A DNA stretch of 64,000 nucleotides. Source: Membranipora membranacea. Taxonomy: Eukaryota > Bryozoa > Gymnolaemata > Cheilostomatida > Membraniporidae. The first letter of the stretch is position 1; the number at the start of each line of letters is the position of its first letter. A model generated the notes under the pieces. It was not told the DNA's origin. It saw only the letters and a list, made by a program, of their open reading frames with translations, and did not search any database. Below are positions 55,401-64,000 of the stretch, in pieces. Made by a program: the position numbers and the translations under genes. Where the stretch lies: NCBI GenBank assembly GCA_914767715.1, contig OU612065.1:19284001-19348000 (forward strand). Reading direction: 5' to 3'.

Positions 55401-58400
55401 TTATGAAACCACAAATGCCACTTTCTGGATATAACACTGTGACAGTAACTTCACATTTAACACCAGTTTGAAAGCTTGAAAATCTTTCTCTGAAAGCAAG
55501 CAAAATTAAAACAAAACCCTTAAAGACCACCCAAAGACCAATGCATGTTATAGTCATAGTTATAGTTAAGTCAGGCAACTACTTATGATAAAGTTGTGTC
55601 AGATTTGCATGGTAAAAAAATTCAATACTCTACTTGGTATGAACAATTTTTGGTGGAAAAATTGCCTCCCATCTGGGAAAGTAACTCCCATTCTCTGCAT
55701 TATGATGTCACAGTCTCCAGGAAATGCTTGTTTCTTGTATTGCACTTCCTGGAGACTGTGACATCATAATGCAGAGAATGAGAGTTGCATTGGTCGTTAA
55801 TCCAATTTTTTACCAACCTCACCTCACCCAATCACTACTACCACTATTTTGGAAATATAAATCTGAGTTCTACCTCCCTCCTAAGCCAAAAGTAGGAGTC
55901 TAGAACAAACTGACGTTTGCCCTTCCTCACAACACGTTAGAAATTTAAAGAAGCCTATAAATCACAACTGAGGTGATGCATATTCAGATATGAAAATTCT
56001 AAAAATATGTGCCAGATAAAAGCCCTCCCTCACTCACAGCCTATTGAATCTTCATCACTGACACTGACACTGACACAGATTTAATGTTTCAGTTTATTTT
56101 TCCACGAAAATCCTCAGAGAAATTGTTAAGCGGTTAGCCACATCAGTTACATGGGATGGCAGGCGTGATATATCGCTTCTTAAAACTTTTTAAAATTGTG
56201 TTGGTGATCATGTCCAATAGTAATGAGCCATCCCAAGTTAAAATGTACCTTAGGGTTAAAATGCTAATTATATGTTATAAGCCTTCAAGCTTAGGATTTG
56301 TTCTGACTTGGTTGTTCTGGTATTCATACACCAACATACAAAATAATGTATGGAGAACCCCTTTCTGGGCATAATTTCTCCAAAAAACTACCAGAACTTG
56401 CCTTTTTTTAACATAAAGTAGTTGCTAAGGTGCTCGGCGGCCATTTTGGATGTGATTTTGTTGTTAAAATACAAGAGTAAAATTGTTTGTCCAAAATTAT
56501 TTGTTTGTTTATGTGTGAAATAACTTTTTATCTGATGAAGATAGCTTGCTCTTGATGTGTTTTTTGAGCTCCTTGGGTATTTTTCATCCTCTTAACATCC
56601 ACATAAGCGGAGAATACAGTGAAAATATACCTGTTGCTATCACAAAGACAAGTTCCAAACCAAAGCTGGCGAGATGTAATATCTGCAACGCCACCTACTC
56701 CACCCCCTCGACACCATCAAATACCACAGCACCAACAACAACAATCTGGAAACCAATCTACACAACGCCAACAACCAATACAAGTCAAACAAAACGAACC
56801 AGAAGCAACCAACCACCAGCAACCACAAACCACAAGATGTACTCCCAGACCAATCAACCCAATATTCAATCCCCAAAAATGCATAATTATACACAGCACA
56901 ACCAAAGACTATTCCCAAGTCAACCATGATAATGTCAGAGCTGCCGTTGCATCAACCTCCAATAAACCCATCCTCATCGAGATTATTAACCGTTATAAGC
57001 CAACTTCCCCCGACCCAAAATACATTGTCCAGCTCTCAGACGAGAAACTGGTCGATACTATCATAAATAACTGGAAACCTACTCACCTAGGAGGCAGCAC
57101 CGCTAGGAAAACAATAAAACCAAACTGCAACACCGCCATTTTGAAAGATGTCCCAAACTACGTCCCCGAGGATGAACTAAAAAAGGAAATTGAAAAATCA
57201 TGTGGAACAACAGTGTCAATTTATCGACTTAAATCCAAAGAAGGCAAGCCATTACATACAGTAAAAATAACATTTGAAAGAAAAGAACAATTAGAGCATG
57301 CAATTAAAAATAGCATTCCTCTAGATTCAATCAACCTTATACTGCGAGTGGAACGGCTAATAAAAAATGATGGCTAATCTCAATCTACAGCTACCTGATA
57401 GACCTCAACATCAAACCACAGAGTAAGGATAAATCCTTACTCTGTGATCAAACCCTATATGACTTCAACCTCAGACTTCATAACAGATTATGGGATAATT
57501 TATCATCTCTAGCAACAAAGAGCAGCTCTAAGGACACATCTATACACATTCTCCATCACAACGTTAAGTACGTTTATAAAAAATTTCACTAATATGAAAG
57601 CCTAAATTTAGCAGATTGCACTGATATTTTCTCTGTTTCAGAAACCTGGCTCAAACCAGAACTACCTGACCAAATGATCAGCTTATTAGGATTTAATCTA
57701 ATCAGATATGACAGAAAATCGGCCACAAAAACCAGAGGTGGTGGAGCAGCAATTTATGTAAATTCCAATTATAACTTCACAGAACTTTCCCAACCACAAA
57801 AAAACTCAGACAATTGTGTGACTCAGTCTGGGTTAATATAAAACTGCATCAAAACAGTGATCCTCTTATAGTAGCCTCATTCTACCTTCTGCCAGACTCT
57901 GATAAGCAAAATTTTATTACATATTTTACATCAAAAACAATTCATTGGAAAAAAGGTAATTTTACTGGGTGACTTCAACATCAACTGGAATTCAAACTCC
58001 AGGGAAAAACAGCACATTCATCAGTGCCTTACTTCTGCTGGCCTTCAGCAAGTAGTTGTAGGTACATCTTTCATCAGTAACCATGGCAATGAAAGTTTGT
58101 TAGACCATAATAGACAGTTTTCTGAGCTCGTTTTTATGCCCCAATTCGGAGTTGTCCTCTCTCCAGTTTGGTACTTTTTAACCCACGCCGCATAGGAAAA
58201 ACCTGCTGAAAGAGGGTTTTATTGAAAACCCTGATGCTAGGATAAAAATAATTTTTGATTCATGTTAATTGTGATTTATTAGTGAACGCCTGTAAGATAT
58301 TGACATGTGACAGATCTATTTCTGATCACTACGCCACATTCCTTCAAATTGGTAGAATCAAACCTGTAAAGGCAAAACGATTGCTGATTAAATCTCGGAA

Positions 58401-61400
58401 CTTTAAAAACCTAAACCCTATGGACTTTTACAATGACTGCTCTCATCTTCAACTCCGGCAAATCGCTTCAGATCCCAACCTATCCATTCATGAACAGACA
58501 GAGAAATTAGATCAAGTAATCATAAGTATAGTTGAAAAGCATGCACCTGAAAAAACAAATCGAGTGCGTTGCAAGAAAAACAGATGGCTAACACCAGAAA
58601 TACTACGTCTCATCACCCTCAGAAACAAGTACTATAAACAGGTTTTCAAATCTGTTCACTCTCCACCAAACTATCGGCCGATCTCCTCCCTCCCAATATT
58701 ATCCAAAATATTCGAATCTGATATGAAGAACCAGATGATGCTGTTCACTGAAAAACACAATCTGTTCTCTGACAAACAATTTGGCTTCAGACAAAATCAC
58801 TCTACTGAACAAATGCTGCTTTCTGTGCTACAAGAAAACAAAACTGGATCAGACTGCTCCCTGCTACATTAGAGCTATATCCCTAGACGTCCGAAAAGCC
58901 TTTGACACTGTTAACCACAAACTTCTCTTGCACACCCTAGGCTAAAGGCAATTCTCACCCACCTCAGTAATGCTCTTAGAATCATACCTCACCAGCAGAT
59001 CCCAAATCGTGAAAGTCGGAGAGTCAAAATCAAATTCACTACCAATCACATGCGGAGTCCCACAAGGCTCCATTCTCGGCCCCATCCTCTTCAACCTTGC
59101 TATCAATGGATTGTTAATGTCTTTTGTAAATTCATTTGCTTACGCAGACGACACTTTGTTATTCTGTGAGGCAACAAGTATACCAGAGGTTCTAGAAAAA
59201 TCCAATACTTTATTGGAAGATGCATCTCAATGGTATAGCAGTCATCTCCTAAAACTCAACGTTCAGAAAACGCAATTTTGTATCTTCTCAAACAGGAATC
59301 TAAACGATTATTACCCCTTGAGTTTTCAAAACACAAAAATTGAATCACAGCTATCAATCAATGTTCTGGGAGTTGCTCTCGACACAGACCTCGCATTTCA
59401 TACCAATGCTACTGATGTTGCAACTAGAGCAAACAAACTAGTCTATCTTATTTCTAAACTTAAAAAATACATGTATGTTGAAGATTTCCTTAAAACTTAC
59501 AAAAGCATTGTCCGACCAATATTAGAATATTGCTCAGCAATTTACCTAGATACTATACAAAAGGTCACTGGAACAATTGAGAAAGTTCAAAATAGAGCAA
59601 TCAGAATTATTGTATCTCCTCCCAAGAAATTTTCTGTCACAACTGGTAGATTGCTTTAGTATTTAACCCACACTACTAAGTAGGCGACAATACCTATTTC
59701 ATAATTTTACACATAAAAAAGTTGCAAAAAACAAAGCTTCTAAGCATATCCTTAATCTAGTTCAAAAGTCCCGAAAGCATCAGCGTTGTCTGAGAAGCAA
59801 CTGCACTATAATTATTAAGCCTCATTCCGAACAAATTTTGGAAAATCAGCCCTTTTAAACTTACTTCACCAATATACACTTAAAGATAAATCAGCTAAAA
59901 CTCTTCTGACTTATGATTTAACAGGAACATGATACAGTAAACTCATAGTTTTATATCTCAACATTCTTTCATATATTTCTTATTTGCCAAACCGTTAATT
60001 TTTCGGCTAATCAGCTCCCCAACTGCAACACTATTATCCGATCTTATTATTCTTTAATACGTTTTTTACCTCATAACCAGTATGTAATGCCACATGTTAT
60101 TAATTATGATTAACTCTGTGTTTAACTTTGCTAGTAAACGTAATATATTTTTTTTGCTGTTTTCAGAGGTCAACAAGTTACCTATAATAGAATACTTTTT
60201 GTTATCGATACACTTCTAAGAAAACCTCTATAAATAAATAAATAATAATGCTGTACGCCATGTCGAAAATCGGTTCACCAAACTTTACAAGCCATTTTCT
60301 TGACTTAAGATTTGCAGTTTTTTCCCTGTCGCGACATTTATTTTGACTCATAACATTTTTTGCAATAATGCTACAGTAAAAATAAACATGCATTCAGAAT
60401 CCTCAGAAAATTCTGTATCTGTTGATATCAAATGCCCAGAAACTTCAATTTTAACCCTAAGGTACATTTTAACTTGGGATGGCTCAGTTATTTTCACAGT
60501 TGAAACCTCCAAAATATTTGATGTTGAGTCGCAGTGACCTCTGAAAGTTCATTTTGGGGCAAAAAGTACACTTTTTAAATTAAGCCCTCGGTGCCTAGCC
60601 CTGTTCACACGGCCACGGGTTTTGGTTTTTTTGGTTTGGCTTTGGTTTGGTTTTGTCAAAAAACCAAAAAAAACCAAATCCCGTGGCCGTGTGAACAGGG
60701 CTACTCTGTGCCTTGTTATTGGGGTATTTGATAAGTTTATGCTTAAACCATATAGAGGAGGCATGGCACTAACTGGAGGAGTGACATTTTGTGACACTTT
60801 ATGTTTTTAGGCCTCCTGTCTTCGAAACTTAAACTTGATTTTTGCAATAGTAATAATGCCGTTTCTGACCCCTCATTACATGCGGCCCCATTAATGCAGA
60901 AACACAAATTCCCAATTTACTATACTATTTTGGTCTTGTCTGGTCTTTTCTGTCACTTCCATCAATAATCTTACCAGATTACAGATCCTGGTTGTCACAA
61001 CTGTATCAGATAATAACCCAAATTTTCACTAATTTAGGACAACATTTTCCAGTCATGATTCTAGATTTTGATTGAAGCGATTATTGATTATGGCTTTACA
61101 TTTTGAGATATTTGGACTTTTGTGGCTAAACTATACTTTATTTGGTCCAAAACATACACTCCTCACTAGCCAAAAACCTGAAAATAGGTTAAACAGCATG
61201 TTATACACACCAGCTGCCATAAAACTAGAGAGTATTTCCAAGGTTTTGATCGTGGTGTTTGATGATAAATTCAATAGCAGAGAAGTGATGAGCATAAACA
61301 TTTCTCTCTCGATGCTGAGCAATCCCCCAAAAAAGGTGATCCATTGTTGCAAACAATGTGCTTCGCATGTAATACAGCATATATTTTCATCACGCTTTTG

Positions 61401-61925
61401 CATAACGTAATTTGCTGCATCATTTTGCCCATTGCTGCCTATATGTTTCCAATGTAATTTAGTTAATGTACAATTAATCAAGTTAGAAGCTTGTGGTTTA
61501 AAAAAATTTGCGATATTAAACATTAGTCAGACTACTAGCAACGTATTAGTGAAGAATTTTGAGGGATGGGACAAGTAGTTCTTGAGAAACTGAAAAGGCG
61601 ATATATCACGTTAATTAAAACTCACCTTACGAATAACTACAATATTATTCATATTGATACATGATGGTGTAATCGATCAACAGGAGGAGTCTACTCAAGC
61701 TAAACAAACAGCAATACAAGGTTCAGATGCAAGAACTCACCTTGCCAAAAGACTGCAGGAGACTGGAAACCAAGGCATGTTTTTATCTGCAAACAGATAC
61801 TCCCGAGTCGTTTTCTGTTTCCCTCCACTAAACGCATAGTAAAATCCGATGGAAGCTGACAGCAACAAAACTACAGCCAGGACAACATAGTCTGGCCATT
61901 GAAAATATATGGGATCTGTTGCCAT
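43436..61925 (-). CDS. SLC5-family sodium-coupled solute transporter (SLC5A6/A8/A12-like)
   Basis: Fifteen minus-strand exons: 61925-61741, 52896-52737, 52541-52476, 51049-50998, 49793-49726, 48968-48814, 48565-48413, 47798-47669, 46285-46197, 45782-45599, 45113-44996, 44729-44567, 44297-44197, 43814-43645 and 43480-43436. All phases close, giving 612 aa (human SLC5A8 is 610). Landmarks in family order are DYVVLAVVLLLSASIGFYYAF (TM1), APTEIYCFGTIF, YIPVFYNLKVVSVFKYLDLR, LVIYGPSLA, VTGINLWVSVAL, GGMKAVLWTD, RARHTLWNQM, FGINQVSIMRAL, MPGLPGFILSAIFSGSLSTI and GIFAGPSIAVFSMGIFLPF. An N-glycosylatable loop and a last helix (AWTKAAGILVTTLVAVIVS) precede a cytosolic tail ending DDMET. The group carries monocarboxylates, biotin/pantothenate or iodide with Na+; the substrate cannot be chosen from sequence. 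Intron 1 (8.8 kb) is full of nested transposons. Confidence 0.93.
46507..46760. mobile_element. 254-bp MITE with 77-bp inverted repeats
   Basis: The arms 46507-46583 and 46684-46760 are near-perfect reverse complements starting TAGGTAAATTCG and containing TCATGGGGAAATCCAACTGA. They enclose 100 bases of unique sequence in an SLC5 intron. The outermost bases are TA on both sides, so a TA target duplication (mariner type) is possible but not proved. Confidence 0.82.
48041..48078 (+). repeat. 7-bp microsatellite (ATGTCAT)n
   Basis: Five and a half perfect copies of the heptamer ATGTCAT lie in an SLC5 intron, followed about 120 bases later by an (AT)n run at 48199-48221. Both are simple-sequence repeats with no visible role. 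Confidence 0.9.
49205..49440 (-). mobile_element. tRNA-derived SINE
   Basis: Read on the minus strand, the A-box TGGCTCAGTGGTTAGAGC (about 49432-49415) and the B-box GGTTCGAATCCC (49379-49368) are textbook. The acceptor stems do not pair and the anticodon arm is abnormal, so it is not a working tRNA. About 150 bases of unrelated body follow down to about 49205. It is intronic in the SLC5 gene, in the same orientation. Its head differs from that of the SINE at 31.4 kb. Confidence 0.75.
50025..50982. mobile_element. 958-bp non-autonomous TIR transposon with TTAA duplication (copy 1)
   Basis: The ends are CGTGATATATTGC and its exact reverse complement, each flanked by TTAA (50021-50024 and 50983-50986). 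TTAA duplications are the mark of piggyBac-type elements, although the terminal bases are not the usual CCC. No transposase frame is present. Its right end is 16 bases from the SLC5 splice donor at 50997. A second, inverted and interrupted copy is at 56164-61610. Confidence 0.85.
51215..51556. mobile_element. ~340-bp long inverted-repeat element
   Basis: Outer arms (CATAGGACTGCCGCAGTTCC and a near-perfect complement ending GCAGACCTATG) and inner arms (GCTTTTAACTGCCAAAGTTG, ATCATTTATCATACCCGGAA) make almost the whole element self-complementary. The right arm carries an extra stretch of about 60 bases. It is intronic in the SLC5 gene. A palindromic DNA transposon is the likely identity; a duplication flanking it was not identified. 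Confidence 0.8.
53650..54112 (+). repeat. degenerate tandem repeat with CTTGACAGTCTA core
   Basis: Four to five degenerate copies of a unit of roughly 75-150 bases are present. Each contains variants of GCTACTGTATCTCTTGACAG and TTCTCTTCTGTTCGG. Part of the plus frame is open and reads as repeated acidic Asp/Ser/Leu motifs (TVFLD, SLLFGNPND) until a TGA at about 54114, and a minus frame is also open. Lying in SLC5 intron 1, it is more likely a minisatellite or a relic of repetitive coding sequence than a live gene. Confidence 0.6.
54816..54904 (+). repeat. ~23-bp minisatellite, four copies
   Basis: Units begin AGGATAGTGTGGG or AGGATATTGTGGG in strict alternation, at 54816, 54839, 54862 and 54884. 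They are intronic in SLC5. The alternation suggests a 46-bp higher-order duplication. Confidence 0.85.
55328..55418. repeat. 91-bp near-perfect hairpin
   Basis: GCATTTGTGGTTTCATAAAA onward through CATTGACATTCAAT is followed by a TAT-type tip and the exact reverse complement, about 44 base pairs with no visible mismatch. It is intronic in SLC5. It may be a recent MITE fold-back; precursor-RNA function is not indicated by anything else here. Confidence 0.85.
55689..55780. repeat. 92-bp hairpin with 35-bp perfect arms
   Basis: CATTCTCTGCATTATGATGT through CTCCAGGAA pairs exactly with TTCCTGGAGACTGTGACATC through GAGAATG, around a 22-base loop. It lies about 270 bases from the other hairpin, in the same SLC5 intron. 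It is probably a small fold-back transposon. Confidence 0.85.
56619..57377 (+). CDS. LINE ORF1 protein
   Basis: An open frame of 252 codons precedes the endonuclease region. The first half is Gln/Pro/Asn/Thr-rich. The C-terminal half contains AILKDVPNYVPEDELKKEI, TVSIYRLKSK and HTVKITFERKEQLEHAI, with the spacing of an RNA-recognition-type fold as found in many LINE ORF1 proteins. It would coat the element RNA. It is intact as a frame, but the downstream ORF2 is broken. The true start could be slightly downstream of the listed one. Confidence 0.6.
   Translation: MKIYLLLSQRQVPNQSWRDVISATPPTPPPRHHQIPQHQQQQSGNQSTQRQQPIQVKQNEPEATNHQQPQTTRCTPRPINPIFNPQKCIIIHSTTKDYSQVNHDNVRAAVASTSNKPILIEIINRYKPTSPDPKYIVQLSDEKLVDTIINNWKPTHLGGSTARKTIKPNCNTAILKDVPNYVPEDELKKEIEKSCGTTVSIYRLKSKEGKPLHTVKITFERKEQLEHAIKNSIPLDSINLILRVERLIKNDG
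57530..59659 (+). pseudogene. LINE ORF2 (endonuclease and reverse transcriptase), broken
   Basis: Endonuclease motifs appear at 57635-58125 (SETWLKPELPDQM, YDRKSATKTRGGGAAIYVNS, LLGDFNINW), with in-frame stops. Two open pieces follow: 58255-58872 and 58970-59659. In the first, the text jumps from RNKYYKQVFKSVHS to PNYRPISSLPILSKIFE, implying loss of a linker of over 100 codons. The second holds GVPQGSILGP, the catalytic YADD at 59140-59151 and the thumb region up to a stop. No intact protein can be made. Confidence 0.85.
60596..60703. mobile_element. 108-bp MITE nested in copy 2
   Basis: Inverted termini TAGCCCTGTTCACACGGCCA pair with an exact complement ending GTGTGAACAGGGCTA, with an AACC/GGTT-rich middle. 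The flanks CTCGGTGCC (60587-60595) and CTCTGTGCC (60704-60712) make a 9-bp duplication with one mismatch, and copy 1 lacks the insert. A 9-bp duplication suggests a Mutator-type origin. Confidence 0.82.
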
Positions 61926-64000
61926 GTTGAAGTTTTTCTAATGTTTTCTGCTGATCTTGATGTGCATACATATATTATATATAAGGCCATCTTATCTCAA
62001 TTCATCCATTGGTTGATTGGTCGATTGTAATCATATTTTATCATAAATATGTCAATGCCTTCTTATTGCTTCTTTTGTTTTTTGTTTTCACATGGTCTTA
62101 TTTGCTTCATGCATTGATCGGTGGTTAATATAAGTTCATAATAATTGCTTGTGAAGAGAGGCTAATCATAAATCATAAATCCTTACTCTGTGATATTACC
62201 ATAGAATTCAAGATTAAACAAGGATCAGAATTACCACTAGTATCTTTTTTGTAACCAGTGGCTAATGATGAGGGCAGTAAAATATTTTAACAATTCTTTC
62301 TACATTTTCGCTTCAATGTTATAACTTAGTTCGGACAATTTAACGCAAAAGAATGCCAAAAAAGACCTCAAAAGTCCCTAAAAATAGCTGCTTTTTGGCA
62401 TTATTTTGCGTTAAATTCAAGAAAAATGAAGATGCAATGGAAATTTATGTTGGCATTTCTTGTGTGCACCATGGTTAATGAAAGCGGCTTCGTATGTGAG
62501 AACTTTCAAAAAACTTTGTTAGGTCACAATAATGGTTATTTGGAGAGCATGTTTGGCGTTATGCAAAGGTGGCGAAAATATTAGCCGTATTCGAGAGTCT
62601 ACTGTCATTGCAATATGCAAGCTAATTTTTTGAAAGTCAATGTGTATGACATTTGATGAGTACTCTAAGAGAAAATCATAATTAATTTTGATTCGAGCCT
62701 ATGATCTGTTGTGAATTAATGATTGAAATTTCACATATTTTCACGGCTCCACAAAAAAATACGTTGTATGGCGTGACGTAAAAAGTCAATTTAGACTAGT
62801 CATATATCAAAGAAAATCAAATTTTACGATGAACAAAATCTCTAAGTATACATTCCACCTGATTTGAAATTTCTTGCAATTAATTTGACTGCTTGCTCAA
62901 TCTGCATTGACAAAAAGAGTGTTTTCTGCCTCATTTCCTCCCTAAAATGACACAACGTCATCGAATCAAGTTTTTGTTCAGCTATTCATTTTCAGTAGCT
63001 CGGCAGCTTTCCAACGATATATGATATGTTGATATTAGGATCGGTCTTTGACATTACCTTAAAGGTTCATTACATGCATCCAAGCATTTTACACTAAGGC
63101 AGTTGGTCAGTAAGGTGTCAACAGCGAAAAAATTCGAATCTCACTTTAGAGATGTAATTGGTGACGGCGTTTACACCTTCATTGCAATTAAGCAGGAGGC
63201 AACAATTGCTAACGATATCCATAACTTTTACTTATCATAGCTTTTAATGTTTTTTTGTTTTCAATACTTAATTGTTTCATTGTGAAATTTATTGTTTAAC
63301 TGTGAAAAATTTGCATAACTTCATACAGCGGTAATAAACCCTGTCAGTAGGCTATACTTATACGGGGCTTCATGATGGCAGGTTTTGGGAGAGCCTATAC
63401 ATGGTCATGTGGTGTGGGTGTCAGCCTGCAACCACTTGCAACCACCTGTACCTGAAATGGTGTGAATATTAAATGTGATACTGTAGCATCATGTTTACAC
63501 AGATAAAATATATCTAGATCATAGGTGGGCAACCTTTTCTTGAAAAAGGCCAATTTTACGCAGGCTCAACTCAAAAGGCCGCAACATATCCTTCAGGGAT
63601 AAAATTGGAACTGGAGTAACAATTTTGGCACATCCTATTTTGTAAATACTAAAACGGATTTGTGTAAAGACTGCAGTATGTTGCAAGAACCATCAACTCA
63701 ACAGAAATATCGGTTTATCTAATCTTCTGGAGTTTAGTGGAGTCATTTTACCTCATGATTTGATATTGTATGTGTCTGTATCCCTGTGTTTCATGTGTAT
63801 GACAAAGGACAGGGTGGGTGTGAGAGGGGTGCTGTAGTGCCCTCTAGCGGTTTGATTGTAAAATAGTTCATAACAGGACAGTTGAGATGGAGAAGTAAGT
63901 ATTTTCGAGCAGCGAAAAAAGGATTTTTGAAGTTTTTTGCGCCCTGTCATAATTTTCATCTTACAGGGCCCACCCTCCTACAAGGGAGGAATATTTTTGC
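61926..64000. other. SLC5 5' flank, largely non-coding
   Basis: This is upstream of the SLC5 start on the minus strand and should contain its promoter. No gene was established. It holds a hairpin at 62338-62418. A plus-strand ATGGAGAA followed by a GTAAGTATT donor at 63888 could open a gene running off the window, but two and a half codons prove nothing. Confidence 0.45.
62338..62418. repeat. 81-bp palindromic element
   Basis: AATTTAACGCAAAAGAATGC through CAAAAA pairs, with one mismatch, with the mirror sequence TTTTTGGCATTATTTTGCGT through TAAATT, around about 29 bases. It lies upstream of SLC5. It is probably a tiny MITE. Confidence 0.75.

Larger units (their letters stand above)
56437..60250 (+). 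mobile_element. degraded non-LTR retrotransposon (LINE)
   Basis: The order is 5' leader beginning near GGCGGCCATTTTGGATG, ORF1, apurinic-type endonuclease, reverse transcriptase, then a 3' end in AAATAAATAAATAATAATG. It lies antisense to the SLC5 gene in intron 1. The reverse-transcriptase blocks QGSILGPILFNLAINGL and AYADDTLLF are of the Jockey/CR1 type. Stops, frameshifts and an internal deletion show it is dead. Exact 5' and 3' borders are approximate. Confidence 0.85.
56225..60485. mobile_element. TIR element with perfect 38-bp termini, hosting a LINE
   Basis: Termini GAGCCATCCCAAGTTAAAAT plus 18 further bases (56225-56262) are repeated exactly, inverted, at 60448-60485. The uninterrupted copy 1 shows the empty site. 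Flanks AGTAAT and AGTTAT look like a 6-bp duplication with one mismatch, and copy 1 has a single AGTTAT there. Without the retrotransposon the element is only about 440 bases and carries no gene of its own. Confidence 0.75.
56164..61610. mobile_element. second copy of the TTAA TIR transposon, interrupted by nested insertions
   Basis: The ends are CGTGATATATCGC (56164) and its exact complement GCGATATATCACG (61598-61610), followed by TTAA on the right; the left TTAA is lost. 56164-56224 and 60486-61610 together match copy 1 in inverted orientation along its length. The interior is split by a TIR element (56225-60485) that contains a retrotransposon, and by a small MITE (60596-60703). Confidence 0.82.

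Noticed and set aside
56640-56927. minus-strand 95-codon hydrophobic frame
   Set aside because: It is the antisense shadow of the Gln/Thr/Pro-rich LINE ORF1.
63530-63720. hAT-like element at GGTGGGCAACCTTTTC
   Set aside because: The left edge resembles some hAT termini, but no matching inverted end or target duplication was found.
63888-63895. first exon of a further plus-strand gene (ATGGAGAA then GTAAGT)
   Set aside because: Only eight coding bases are visible before the donor and no following exon is in the window.

Overview
This window reads as nuclear DNA of an animal, most likely an invertebrate. The genes are split by many GT-AG introns of a few hundred bases, and the proteins are metazoan (TRAF7, a lysosomal heparan-sulfate sulfatase, a C2orf81 homologue, a U-box CHIP-like ligase, an SLC5 transporter, a sushi-domain receptor). 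The DNA is AT-rich and carries MITEs, tRNA-derived SINEs and a decayed non-LTR retrotransposon. I cannot fix the phylum; an early-branching lineage such as a sponge is possible but is only an inference. All exon joins below were read by eye from splice signals, phase agreement and homology.

Layout. 1.66-6.79 kb (+): ten-exon C2orf81 homologue, with an unrecognised 161-aa open frame (2.5-3.0 kb) inside its first intron. 7.88-15.07 kb (-): complete TRAF7 homologue (RING, TRAF zinc fingers, coiled coil, WD40), tail to tail with C2orf81. 17.67-24.08 kb (+): complete N-acetylglucosamine-6-sulfatase (GNS), head to head with TRAF7. 25.89-27.99 kb (-): small cysteine-rich protein with dibasic sites, not recognised. 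28.69-30.08 kb (-): coiled-coil and U-box half of a CHIP/STUB1-like ligase; no TPR half was found. 31-35.4 kb: SINE, a copied SLC5 tail fragment, and about 1-kb direct duplications.

35.4-41.1 kb is the most intriguing part. A minus-strand gene encodes a type I membrane receptor (signal peptide, ectodomain, one sushi/CCP domain, transmembrane helix). Its probable last exon encodes a tyrosine-rich tail with ITAM spacing and a YxxM motif. Nested on the opposite strand in its last intron is a TATA-driven gene for a 140-aa secreted protein with eight cysteines. Flanking DNA of this locus is duplicated nearby.

43.4-61.9 kb (-): a complete fifteen-exon SLC5-family sodium-coupled solute transporter, closest in pattern to the SLC5A6/A8/A12 group. 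Its introns hold a 958-bp TTAA-flanked TIR element, a second inverted copy of it opened by another TIR element which itself contains a non-LTR retrotransposon, plus several palindromic MITEs, a SINE and minisatellites. 62-64 kb is largely non-coding.

The neighbours have unrelated house-keeping roles (ubiquitin ligation, lysosomal degradation, transport), so no operon-like logic is implied except possibly at the receptor/secreted-protein locus.
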